DNA from: Loigolactobacillus jiayinensis
GTDB taxonomy: Bacteria; Bacillota; Bacilli; Lactobacillales; Lactobacillaceae
Direction: 5' to 3'
DNA: 40,844 bases
Assembly: GCF_003946445.1 (NCBI RefSeq)
Contig: NZ_RHOF01000036.1
Location: forward strand, 1 to 40,844
Below the pieces are notes generated by a model. The model saw only the letters and a list, made by a program, of their open reading frames with translations. It was not told the DNA's origin and made no database searches. The translations under genes and the position numbers were made by a program. Numbering within the stretch: the first letter of the stretch is position 1; each line of letters opens with the position of its first letter. Of the stretch, positions 34,184 to 40,844 are shown in pieces.

Positions 34184-35048
34184 TATTACGGGTTACTATG
34201 AAGCACATAGTTTAGCTAATGTTTTTGAATTACTAAAAGAACAACCAACAGCCAGAATTGTTGCTGGAGGAACCGATGTTTTAGTGAAATCGCGTGCGCG
34301 GGTTACCGGTTTTGTTGAAACGCCATTGATTGGGATTAGCCGAGTTGCAGAAATGAAAGGAGTCATCATGGCCGATGACGGTACTATTAATATCGGCGCG
34401 TTGACAACCTTTGACGAAATTGAGCACAATAAGATCATCAATCAGAATATGCCCCTACTCAGTCAAGCTGTTTCATTAGTTGGGGGCCCACAAACACGGC
34501 GTATGGGCACAATTGGCGGTAATGTCTGCAACGCTGGCCCAGCAGCTGATAGTGCACCAGCACTGTTTACGTACAATGCAGTTTGTGAAATTTGTTCGGC
34601 CACAACGACTAGAGAAGTGCCAATTACCGAATTTTATATTGGTGTTGGTAAAGTCAAACTTCAGCCAGGTGAAGTACTGGTCAAGTTTAAGATTACTAAG
34701 CAAAACTATCAAGGTTATCAGGGCTATTATATTAAGTTTGCGCAGCGTGCAGCGTTAGATATTGCTAATCTAAGTTGTGCAGCGTTAGTTAAGGTAACCG
34801 AAAATAAGATTCAGGATCTCCGCATTTGTTTTGGTGCTGCTGCTGCGACGCCAATTCGTATGCCAGCAGCGGAAGCATATGGTTTAGGCAAGGAAGTCTC
34901 AAATGATACTTTGACTACCATTGGTGATTATTGTCTTCAGGATACAAAAACAATCGCTGATTGGCGGGCTTCTAAAGAATACCGTGATCATTTAGTCACA
35001 GTGTTACCAGTACGGGCACTAGCATTAGCATTAAAGGATGGTGAATAG
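34176..35048 (+). CDS. xdhB: Xanthine dehydrogenase FAD-binding subunit XdhB
   Basis: 290 aa, CO-dehydrogenase/xanthine dehydrogenase FAD-subunit family. FAD contacts are VAGGTDVLVK (about 29-38) and MGTIGGNVCNAGPAADSAPAL (about 110-130). It transfers electrons from the Fe-S subunit to NAD. ATG 34176 follows AGGGGG and overlaps the end of xdhA; an earlier in-frame start lies within xdhA coding sequence and is rejected. Only 3 bases separate it from xdhC. Confidence 0.93.
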   Translation: MFDITGYYEAHSLANVFELLKEQPTARIVAGGTDVLVKSRARVTGFVETPLIGISRVAEMKGVIMADDGTINIGALTTFDEIEHNKIINQNMPLLSQAVSLVGGPQTRRMGTIGGNVCNAGPAADSAPALFTYNAVCEICSATTTREVPITEFYIGVGKVKLQPGEVLVKFKITKQNYQGYQGYYIKFAQRAALDIANLSCAALVKVTENKIQDLRICFGAAAATPIRMPAAEAYGLGKEVSNDTLTTIGDYCLQDTKTIADWRASKEYRDHLVTVLPVRALALALKDGE

Positions 35049-35051
35049 AAA

Positions 35052-35519
35052 ATGATTCAAGAAATAGAGTTCACATTAAATGGTGAAGCAGTGACCTGTG
35101 CTGTTGATGTACGTAAAAGTTTATTGGAAATGTTGCGGGAAGACTTTTCATTAATTGGCATGAAAGAAGGGTGTAGTGTTGGTGAATGTGGTGCTTGTTC
35201 AGTTCTCATTGATGAACAGGCGGTGGATTCTTGTATTTATTTAGCTGTCTGGGTGGACGGTAAAAGTATCACAACGATTGAGGGTATCACGCATACGGAT
35301 GGTTCGTTGGATAACGTTCAACAGGCGTTTATCGATGCTGGGGCAGTGCAATGTGGTTTCTGTATTCCGGGGATGATTATTTCTAGTAGCCAGTTTATCA
35401 AAGAAAATCCCCAACCGTCACGGGATGAAATTAGGCGCGCTTTGTCTGGTAATATGTGTCGTTGTACTGGGTATCAAAAAATCATTGATGCGGTTGAATT
35501 AGCGGTGGAAACAAAATAA
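35052..35519 (+). CDS. xdhC: Xanthine dehydrogenase 2Fe-2S subunit XdhC
   Basis: 155 aa with two [2Fe-2S] motifs: plant-ferredoxin type GCSVGECGACS (about 37-47) with a later Cys in DSCIY, and the helical type QCGFCIPGM with MCRCTGY. This is the small electron-transfer subunit of XdhABC, not the similarly named XdhC/CoxI maturation factor at 16185. AAAGGATGG lies before ATG 35052. Confidence 0.94.
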   Translation: MIQEIEFTLNGEAVTCAVDVRKSLLEMLREDFSLIGMKEGCSVGECGACSVLIDEQAVDSCIYLAVWVDGKSITTIEGITHTDGSLDNVQQAFIDAGAVQCGFCIPGMIISSSQFIKENPQPSRDEIRRALSGNMCRCTGYQKIIDAVELAVETK

Positions 35520-35556
35520 CCAAACTGAGTCTAAATTGACGAAAGTAGATGGGAAA

Positions 35557-36888
35557 ATGGCAAAAAAACCAATATCACAAGTTGATGAGCGGCTACCGTT
35601 GGGTCAAAATTTATCGTTGGGGTTTCAGCACACAGTCATTGCAATAATCGCGGCGATCCCTGTTCCTTTAATTGTTGCGACTAATACAGGTATGTCAATG
35701 GCACAGACACGATTCTTTATTAGTGCCGTTATTTTCACTACCGGTATTTCATCGTTGCTGGCGGCGCTGGATATCATTCCGCGGACTAGCCCCAAAGTAC
35801 CTATGATCATGGGCGCTAGTTTTGCAGTAGTACCGGTGGCGATTGCAACGCTAAAGGATGCAACTTCAATTCCAGTTGGCTTCCAGTTTATGGCTGGGGC
35901 AACTATGCTTTCGGGGTTACTATGTTTTTTAGCCGCACCATTTTGGGCGAAACTACAACGATTTTTTCCGCCAATCGTAGTGGGAACTAACTTGATGGTA
36001 CTAGGAACAGCGTTATTACCTAATACGTATCATTGGATGATGGATAAAAAGGCCTATCATTTAACCGCTAGTGTTGTACCAAAGGCTTTTTATCTGACGT
36101 TGGCTGTCTTTATTTTCCATATTATTATTAGCAAGTATTTAAAAGGTAAATTGGGTAATGTAACAATTCTAATTTCGCTTATTTTTGGGACGATCATTTC
36201 AATTTTTATGGGCATGATGGATTTTTCGTCAGTTAAATCAGCACCGTGGCTGGCAGCTAATATTCCATTCCATTATGGCTTGCCTAAATTTGGCCTTGAG
36301 TCGATCATTACTTTTCTAATTGTTATGGTATTAGGTATGGTGGAAGTATCTGGTACAGCGACAGGAATTCACGATATTGTTCATAAACCGATTGATCGGA
36401 CCCAGTTTGGTAAAATTTTGAAAACGTTGGGGATTGGGACTTTTCTTTCCGGATTATTTAATTCGGTTCAGCCAACTTCATTTGTACCTAGCGTTGGTGT
36501 ACTAGACCTTTCCAAGGTTCATAGTCGCTTTCCTATTGCAACAGCAGGCGGGATGTTGGTTTTGATTGGTTTTATACCAAAATTTTCGGCACTGATTTCA
36601 GTTATTCCTAAGCCTGTTCTAGGGGGGATTGGTTTTGCTATTTTTGGTGTTATTATTGGGAGTGCCGTTGATATTCTTAAGCAAGTTAATTTTAATGGAA
36701 ATCAAAATAAATTAATTATTGGTTTAAGCATGGGCGTTACAATGATTCCAGCTACTTATCCTAATTTTTATGCGCAATTTCCATCATTAATTCAGAATAT
36801 AATGGGTAGTGGTATCTTATCTGGTGCCTTAACTGCCATTTTATTGAATATTTTCTTTAACTTCAAGGATTTGCGACGCGCGGATTAA
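35557..36888 (+). CDS. NCS2/NAT family nucleobase permease with divergent signature
   Basis: 443 aa membrane protein of the nucleobase:cation symporter-2 family: LPLGQNLSLGFQH near the N-terminus, MIMGASFAVVP in the first repeat, and many hydrophobic helices. The NAT signature normally reading (Q/E/P)NxGxxxxT is PSVGVLDLSK here, with Asn to Ser and Thr to Ser changes, so substrate range may differ from the two other permeases in the window. It lies between xdhC and guaD, so guanine, hypoxanthine or another purine is likely. The start is uncertain: ATG 35557 is preferred for its family N-terminus, but the binding site is weak; TTG 35536 is the alternative. Confidence 0.82.
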   Translation: MAKKPISQVDERLPLGQNLSLGFQHTVIAIIAAIPVPLIVATNTGMSMAQTRFFISAVIFTTGISSLLAALDIIPRTSPKVPMIMGASFAVVPVAIATLKDATSIPVGFQFMAGATMLSGLLCFLAAPFWAKLQRFFPPIVVGTNLMVLGTALLPNTYHWMMDKKAYHLTASVVPKAFYLTLAVFIFHIIISKYLKGKLGNVTILISLIFGTIISIFMGMMDFSSVKSAPWLAANIPFHYGLPKFGLESIITFLIVMVLGMVEVSGTATGIHDIVHKPIDRTQFGKILKTLGIGTFLSGLFNSVQPTSFVPSVGVLDLSKVHSRFPIATAGGMLVLIGFIPKFSALISVIPKPVLGGIGFAIFGVIIGSAVDILKQVNFNGNQNKLIIGLSMGVTMIPATYPNFYAQFPSLIQNIMGSGILSGALTAILLNIFFNFKDLRRAD

Positions 36889-36910
36889 CTTCAAGAAAGG
36901 TTGTGGCAAC

Positions 36911-37381
36911 ATGGCAACAGATTTTATGGAAATTGCAGCAGCAGAAGCGACAGCTAATTTAACAACACAGGATGGCGGCCCGTTTGGTTGTGTGATTGTA
37001 CGGGATGGGGAAATTATTGCGCAAGCACATAATCAGGTCTTGGTTGACCATGATCCAACAGCTCATGGCGAAATTACTTGTATTCGTAAAGCAACGAAAA
37101 AATTAGGTACACATGATTTGAGCGGTTGCGTGTTGTATACATCATGCTATCCTTGTCCGATGTGCTTAGGCGCAATTATCTGGTCGAACATCACAAAAGT
37201 TTATTACGGTAATACAGCTAAAGATGCCGCTGAGATTGGCTTCCGCGATGACTTTATTTACGATTTTATCAAGCAAGGTGGGGCTAATAAAGACGTTCTT
37301 GACTTAGAACAAGAAGAACGAGAAAAAACACTGCCGAGCTTTAATGCTTTTGCCGCTCAACAAGATAAACAATTGTATTAG
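36911..37381 (+). CDS. guaD: Guanine deaminase (cytidine-deaminase fold)
   Basis: 156 aa, the length of Bacillus GuaD and highly similar in layout. Zinc-site motifs are TAHGEIT (His52, Glu54) and PCPMC (Cys82, Cys85), then GAIIWSNITKVYYG and AAEIGFRDDFIYD, a C-terminal pattern typical of GuaD rather than of tRNA adenosine deaminase. It converts guanine to xanthine and ammonia, feeding XdhABC. AGAAAGG is located upstream of ATG 36911; last gene of the xdhABC operon, followed by a terminator. Confidence 0.9.
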   Translation: MATDFMEIAAAEATANLTTQDGGPFGCVIVRDGEIIAQAHNQVLVDHDPTAHGEITCIRKATKKLGTHDLSGCVLYTSCYPCPMCLGAIIWSNITKVYYGNTAKDAAEIGFRDDFIYDFIKQGGANKDVLDLEQEEREKTLPSFNAFAAQQDKQLY

Positions 37382-37396
37382 GTTTAACGGATCATT

Positions 37397-37434
37397 AAAA
37401 ATGTATTCATTCTATTGAGTGCATTTTTGTTTTA
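37397..37434 (+). terminator. Rho-independent terminator after guaD
   Basis: AAAAATGTATTCA (37397-37409) pairs with TGAGTGCATTTTT (37416-37428) with two G-U pairs, then GTTTT. Confidence 0.82.
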
Positions 37435-37545
37435 GCTAACAGCAACTGGTGAAGGTTGCCAATTTTATGAGTAAAGTATAATGTTTAAGTAACATAGATT
37501 GTATAGGCCTTCACAGCCGGAGCAGCTAAATTACAAGGACAGGTA

Positions 37546-37574
37546 TTGTTTTTACTAGAATGACGTGCTAAAAT
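37546..37574 (+). promoter_or_regulatory. Promoter of the permease / 8-oxoguanine deaminase operon
   Basis: -35 TTGTTT (37546-37551), 17-bp spacer, -10 TAAAAT (37569-37574) with extended TGC. The context GACGTGCTAAAATCTAA parallels the xdhA promoter. Confidence 0.68.
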
Positions 37575-37589
37575 CTAACTATCAGCAAC

Positions 37590-37604
37590 AGAAAGCGCTT
37601 ACAA
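37590..37604 (-). promoter_or_regulatory. cre-like catabolite control site
   Basis: On the minus strand TTGTAAGCGCTTTCT fits WTGNAANCGNWNNCW at every position. It begins 16 bases after the -10, suited to blocking transcription. Confidence 0.65.
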
Positions 37605-37610
37605 TAATAA

Positions 37611-37626
37611 TGTGCATATTTGCACA
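37611..37626. promoter_or_regulatory. Palindrome in permease leader
   Basis: TGTGCA-TATT-TGCACA, perfect 6-bp arms, 8 bases after the cre. It may be an operator for a specific regulator or a short RNA hairpin; the following T-run is interrupted, so a terminator is unlikely. Confidence 0.45.
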
Positions 37627-37776
37627 TATTATTTTTAATGCTACTAAAAATAATAATTTTTTGTACGAAAAATATTTTTAACAAGGGAGGGGATATCCCG
37701 GCGTTATGCTCAGTGTGAAAGCAAATATCAGCTGTCTGTCGGTATAGTTCAAGTGCAAAGAAACGGAGGATTTTTC

Positions 37777-39162
37777 ATGAAGACTGTGAAAAATAAGAAT
37801 AACGGTGGCGTGTCGGATGCGGATATGGTTTTCCAATTAGAAGGTCGGCCTAAGTTTTCCATTGCTTTTCCTTTAGGATTACAGCACGTTTTAGCGATGT
37901 TTGCTGGTAATTTGGCACCAATGTTGATTATTGCTGCGGTCGCAAAAGCAACACCAGCTGAAACGATCGTCATGGTGCAGGCTGGTATGCTGATTTCTGG
38001 ATTAACGACATTCGTGCAATTATACCCAATTAAAATTGGCCGTTTCCAAATTGGATCCGGATTACCTATCGTTATGGGGACGAGTTTTGCGTTTGTGCCC
38101 ACTGCATCTGCAGCTGCCGCAATTGGTGGGATTCCAGCAGTGTTAGGTGGCGCCTTAGTTGGTAGTTTATCTGAAGGCTTTATTGGCCTATTTTATAAAT
38201 ACTTAAAACGGTTCTTTACGCCATTAGTGATCGGTAGCACTTTGATTGCAATCGGAATCAATTTATTAGGCGTTGGACGTGACTACTTTGCCGGTGGTGC
38301 TGGTGCTAAGGATTATGGTTCTTGGCAAAACTTAACGATAGCTTTTTCGACATTTCTTTTCGTCATTATTTTGCAACGTTTCGGTAAAGGGGTCATTAAT
38401 ACAGCCGCCTTGTTATTTGGTTTATTATTCGGCTATATTTTGGCATTCTTCTTTGGTAAAGTTGATTTGAGTTCAGTCAGCACTGCTTCGTGGGCGACTA
38501 TTCCACTACCATTACATTTTATGCCAACTTTTGATGCACAAACGATTATCAGCTTTGTGATCATTTATATAACGGTGGCTATGGAAACAATTGGGAACAC
38601 ATCGGGTATTACGATTGCTGCTTTTGATCGTCCCGCCACAGAAAAAGAAACTTCGGGTTCCGTTTTAGCTGATGCAATCGGTTGCGCGGTGGCATCAATT
38701 TTTGGTGCAATGCCAAATACAGCTTTTGGTCAGAACGTTGGGATCGTTTCAATGACTAAAGTTGTTAATAAGTGGTGTATCGCTTTAGGTGCCGGCGTTT
38801 TAGTGATATGTGGCTTCTTACCTAAATTAGGGTCAATTTTTGCTTCAATTCCTAATCCTGTCTTGGGTGGTGCGCTGATCTCAGTTTTTGCTATGATCAC
38901 ATTAAACGGAATCAAAATGCTTGCCCAAGCAGGCTTTAGTGGGCGTAATGTCACAGTATTAGGCATTACTTTTGCTTTAGGTATTGGGTTTGCCGGACAC
39001 GCTGATGCAATTGCTGGAATGCCAACTTGGTTGAAATTTATTTTTGAAGATAGTATTGCGGCAACAACATTGGTTGGAATCATCACTAATCTAGTTTTTC
39101 CGAATCCTAAAAAACATGAAGCTAGTACAACTGACAAAGTAGCAGGGACAACAGTTAAATAA
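37777..39162 (+). CDS. NCS2/NAT family xanthine/uracil-type permease
   Basis: 461 aa, multi-helix membrane transporter. Family motifs: FPLGLQHVLAMFAGN, GSGLPIVMGTSFAFVP and the NAT signature QNVGIVSMTK, intact and of the xanthine/urate type. It is the closest in signature to the permease at 14368. Paired with an 8-oxoguanine deaminase gene, so 8-oxoguanine, xanthine or urate are the likely cargoes; this is inference. GGAGGA precedes ATG 37777; an upstream start would include the binding site. Confidence 0.9.
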   Translation: MKTVKNKNNGGVSDADMVFQLEGRPKFSIAFPLGLQHVLAMFAGNLAPMLIIAAVAKATPAETIVMVQAGMLISGLTTFVQLYPIKIGRFQIGSGLPIVMGTSFAFVPTASAAAAIGGIPAVLGGALVGSLSEGFIGLFYKYLKRFFTPLVIGSTLIAIGINLLGVGRDYFAGGAGAKDYGSWQNLTIAFSTFLFVIILQRFGKGVINTAALLFGLLFGYILAFFFGKVDLSSVSTASWATIPLPLHFMPTFDAQTIISFVIIYITVAMETIGNTSGITIAAFDRPATEKETSGSVLADAIGCAVASIFGAMPNTAFGQNVGIVSMTKVVNKWCIALGAGVLVICGFLPKLGSIFASIPNPVLGGALISVFAMITLNGIKMLAQAGFSGRNVTVLGITFALGIGFAGHADAIAGMPTWLKFIFEDSIAATTLVGIITNLVFPNPKKHEASTTDKVAGTTVK

Positions 39163-39236
39163 TAGTTTAACGGTTAATTTACCTATTTAGACAAATTTCA
39201 CTGTGTTTCATTGTTTCTTTAGAGGAGGCTGTGATC

Positions 39237-40598
39237 TTGACTAGGTTACTGATTAAAAACGCCCAAACGATTGTGACTTGTAACAAACATGATGAGGTAT
39301 TAGAACATGTTAACTTATTGATTGAAAATGGTGTGATCACGTATATGGGTAAGAAAACCCCCAGTGCTGATCAGCAAATTGATGCTAGCCATCATATTGT
39401 TTATCCAGGATTGATCAATACGCACCATCACTTGTATCAAACATTTACGCGTAATCTACCAGCTGTTCAAAATATGGAATTATTTGATTGGTTGAACGCA
39501 TTGTATAAGATTTGGGCTAATTTAGATCAAAAGGTTGTTTATTACAGTTCAATAACTGGCTTAGGGGAACTATTGAAAAGTGGGTGTACTACAGCTTTTG
39601 ATCATCACTATGTTTTTCCACAAGGTGAGGAAACTGGGTTGATGGAGGCTCAGTTTCAAGCGGCTTCGGAGCTGGGCATTCGGTTGCATGCTTCACGAGG
39701 GAGTATGAGCTTAAGTCAAAAGGATGGTGGATTACCACCAGATAGTGTTGTTCAAAATGTTGATACGATTTTAAAAGATTCAGAACGAATTGTTGCTAAG
39801 TTTCACGATCCTAAGCCGTTTTCTATGCGTCAAGTTGTACTCGCGCCTTGCTCACCATTTAGTGTGACCAGTGAGTTGATGAAGGAAACAGCTAAATTAG
39901 CACGGCATTTAGGTGTGCGCTTGCATACACATTTGGCTGAGACTAAGGATGAAGAGCAATTCGTGTTAAAGAATTTTGGTATGCGACCATTGGCTTATAT
40001 GGAATCTTTGGGCTGGACAGGTAATGACGTTTGGTACGCGCATGGCATTCATTTTAACCATGAAGAATTGGAATTTTTGGCAAAAACGCAAACTGGGGTT
40101 GCCCATTGCCCAATTTCAAATATGAAGCTCTCTTCGGGAATTTGCCAAGTAGCAGAAATGCTAAAACTAGGCGTTCCAGTCGGATTAGGTGTTGATGGCA
40201 GTGCAAGTAATGACGCCTCTAATTTACTAGAAGATTTACGAGTTGGCTTTTTGTTGCAGCGTTTGAATTCAAGCAATCAAGCACCAACCGGTTATGATTT
40301 CTTAAAAATGGCTACTAACGGTAGTGCTAAGTTACTTGGTCGTGATGATATTGGTTCATTAGCAGTTGGCAAGGCCGGTGATTTATTCATGCTTGATACT
40401 CGTGATCTATCATTAGTGGGGACTTTACAAGATCCCAAAGCAGTACTGGGCACAGTCGGCTTTTCTGGGGCGGTAGCTTATACCGTTGTTAACGGTCAGA
40501 TTGTGGTTAAGCAAGGTAAATTGGTTAATTTAGATGAAGAAAAGTTTGTAGCCGATGCTAATCAATTGCAACGACAATTCATTGCACGTAGTGAGTGA
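39237..40598 (+). CDS. 8-oxoguanine deaminase (AtzB/TrzN-like amidohydrolase)
   Basis: 453 aa zinc amidohydrolase. Metal and family motifs: GLINTHHHLYQTFTRNLPAV, CTTAFDHHYVFP, LHTHLAET, AHGIHF and GVDGSASNDASN. The block 'NTHHHLYQT..RNLPAVQ..ELFDWL' is typical of 8-oxoguanine deaminases, which release ammonia to give urate. Thus a damaged purine enters the urate pathway directly. Start TTG 39237 lies 8 bases after AGGAGG; GTG at 39231 is too close to that site. Second gene of its operon; a terminator follows at 40765. A related cytosine/guanine or s-triazine deaminase function cannot be fully excluded. Confidence 0.85.
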   Translation: MTRLLIKNAQTIVTCNKHDEVLEHVNLLIENGVITYMGKKTPSADQQIDASHHIVYPGLINTHHHLYQTFTRNLPAVQNMELFDWLNALYKIWANLDQKVVYYSSITGLGELLKSGCTTAFDHHYVFPQGEETGLMEAQFQAASELGIRLHASRGSMSLSQKDGGLPPDSVVQNVDTILKDSERIVAKFHDPKPFSMRQVVLAPCSPFSVTSELMKETAKLARHLGVRLHTHLAETKDEEQFVLKNFGMRPLAYMESLGWTGNDVWYAHGIHFNHEELEFLAKTQTGVAHCPISNMKLSSGICQVAEMLKLGVPVGLGVDGSASNDASNLLEDLRVGFLLQRLNSSNQAPTGYDFLKMATNGSAKLLGRDDIGSLAVGKAGDLFMLDTRDLSLVGTLQDPKAVLGTVGFSGAVAYTVVNGQIVVKQGKLVNLDEEKFVADANQLQRQFIARSE

Positions 40599-40764
40599 GC
40601 TAAGTATATAAACAGTAACTTATGCGTTGGTTTGTATTGACACTATAATATGAAAAGCTGTTGTTGACTGGCAAGTGATATTATCGCCAAGGTTTTATTC
40701 AGTACGAAAATACGCTGATTTAGAGGCTGAACGTATCAAACAGGACAATAAATTTAATCAGAAG

Positions 40765-40796
40765 AAATGCATCCACGTAAAATGGACGCATTTTTT
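40765..40796 (+). terminator. Rho-independent terminator at the end of the island
   Basis: AAATGCATCCA (40765-40775) pairs with TGGACGCATTT (40783-40793) with one mismatch, followed by a run of T directly abutting the insertion-sequence-like end. Confidence 0.75.
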
Positions 40797-40844
40797 GGCT
40801 CTTTGTCAAATCCTGTTGATAGCTAATTTTGGACAGAACTGGAA
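40797..40844. mobile_element. Probable ISL3-family insertion sequence end (partial, cut by window edge)
   Basis: The bases beginning GGCTCTTTGTCAAATCCTG resemble the terminal inverted repeat of ISL3-family elements common in lactic acid bacteria. Only 48 bases are visible, with no transposase, so the identification rests on the terminus alone. Confidence 0.5.

Larger units (their letters stand above)
37435..37776. other. Control region upstream of the third permease
   Basis: About 340 bases without a gene. It contains the promoter, cre site and palindrome listed separately, then a long AT-rich stretch (37627-37682) with ACTAAAAATAAT and CGAAAAATATT, degenerate versions of the A-tract boxes. 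I see no RNA gene or recognised riboswitch. Confidence 0.5.

Noticed and set aside
37605-37776. Purine riboswitch upstream of the permease
   Set aside because: I looked for the conserved loop and junction sequences of the xpt-type purine aptamer and saw none; the leader is simple AT-rich sequence with a short palindrome.
40621-40700. Promoter-like TTGACA and TATAAT near the right end
   Set aside because: TTGACA and TATAAT are only a few bases apart, and no alternative -35 at proper spacing was found.
40654-40844. Open frame running into the right edge (contains YADLEAERIKQ)
   Set aside because: No start codon with a binding site, and the frame passes through the terminator hairpin and the insertion-sequence end; perhaps a gene remnant, but I cannot support a gene.
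1-40844. CRISPR arrays, tRNA, rRNA or prophage genes
   Set aside because: No regularly spaced repeats, no cloverleaf or rRNA-like stretches and no phage-type proteins were seen.

Overview
The window looks like the chromosome of a low-to-mid GC Bacillota, most likely a lactic acid bacterium of the Lactobacillaceae. The support is strong AGGAGG-type ribosome binding sites, frequent TTG/GTG starts, sites resembling CcpA cre boxes, a Gram-positive fused amino-acid ABC transporter and an ISL3-type insertion-sequence end. Apart from the first 2.2 kb and the last 0.25 kb, it is one continuous metabolic island of about 38 kb for anaerobic purine/urate catabolism with selenium-dependent molybdenum hydroxylase (SDMH) machinery. 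It resembles the E. coli ygeWXY-ygfK-ssnA-xdh-yqe region and the 'orphan selD' loci of Enterococcus, but here everything is gathered together.

Layout. (1) 1-941: remnant or fragment of an amino-acid ABC permease. (2) 1011-2171 and 2299-2940, minus strand: an M20 peptidase and a YheO/DauR-type PAS-HTH regulator, divergent from the island. (3) 3230-15747: ssnA, ygfK, hydantoinase, ygeX, ygeY, ygeW, arcC, ridA and a purine permease, closed by a terminator. This is the ring-opening route that ends in 2,3-diaminopropionate, pyruvate and ATP via carbamoyl phosphate. (4) 15825-17180: ModE-like HTH and XdhC-like maturation factor. (5) 17304-25023: fused Se-dependent xanthine dehydrogenase, then mocA, cysteine desulfurase, selD, yedF, a DUF3343 Se/S carrier, yqeC and yqeB, i.e. 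enzyme plus labile-selenium cofactor assembly. (6) 25212-31560: flavodoxin, NfnA-like and NfnB-like flavoproteins and pyruvate:ferredoxin/flavodoxin oxidoreductase, a low-potential electron module that is uncommon in lactobacilli. (7) 31877-37381: three-subunit xanthine dehydrogenase xdhABC, a divergent NCS2 permease and guanine deaminase. (8) 37777-40598: a third NCS2 permease and an 8-oxoguanine deaminase, terminator, then a probable ISL3-family terminus at the right edge.

How it fits together (family knowledge plus inference): permeases bring in purines. GuaD makes xanthine, 8-oxoguanine deaminase makes urate, and the two xanthine dehydrogenases interconvert xanthine/urate-level purines. 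YgfK, SsnA, hydantoinase, YgeW and YgeY are thought to open and trim the ring. YgeX makes pyruvate through 2-aminoacrylate, with RidA clearing that intermediate. Carbamate kinase harvests ATP. Pyruvate could then be oxidised by the PFOR encoded next door, reducing flavodoxin and, via the Nfn-like pair, supplying electrons for the reductive steps. This would be a self-contained redox loop.

Regulation visible in the sequence: operon promoters share an extended -10 (TGn) element. Four of the transcription units carry cre-like sites close to the start. An A-tract box (CTAAAAAATAT) recurs in three promoter regions, twice as tandem copies about 19 bp apart. A palindrome sits in the -35 region of the regulator's own promoter.
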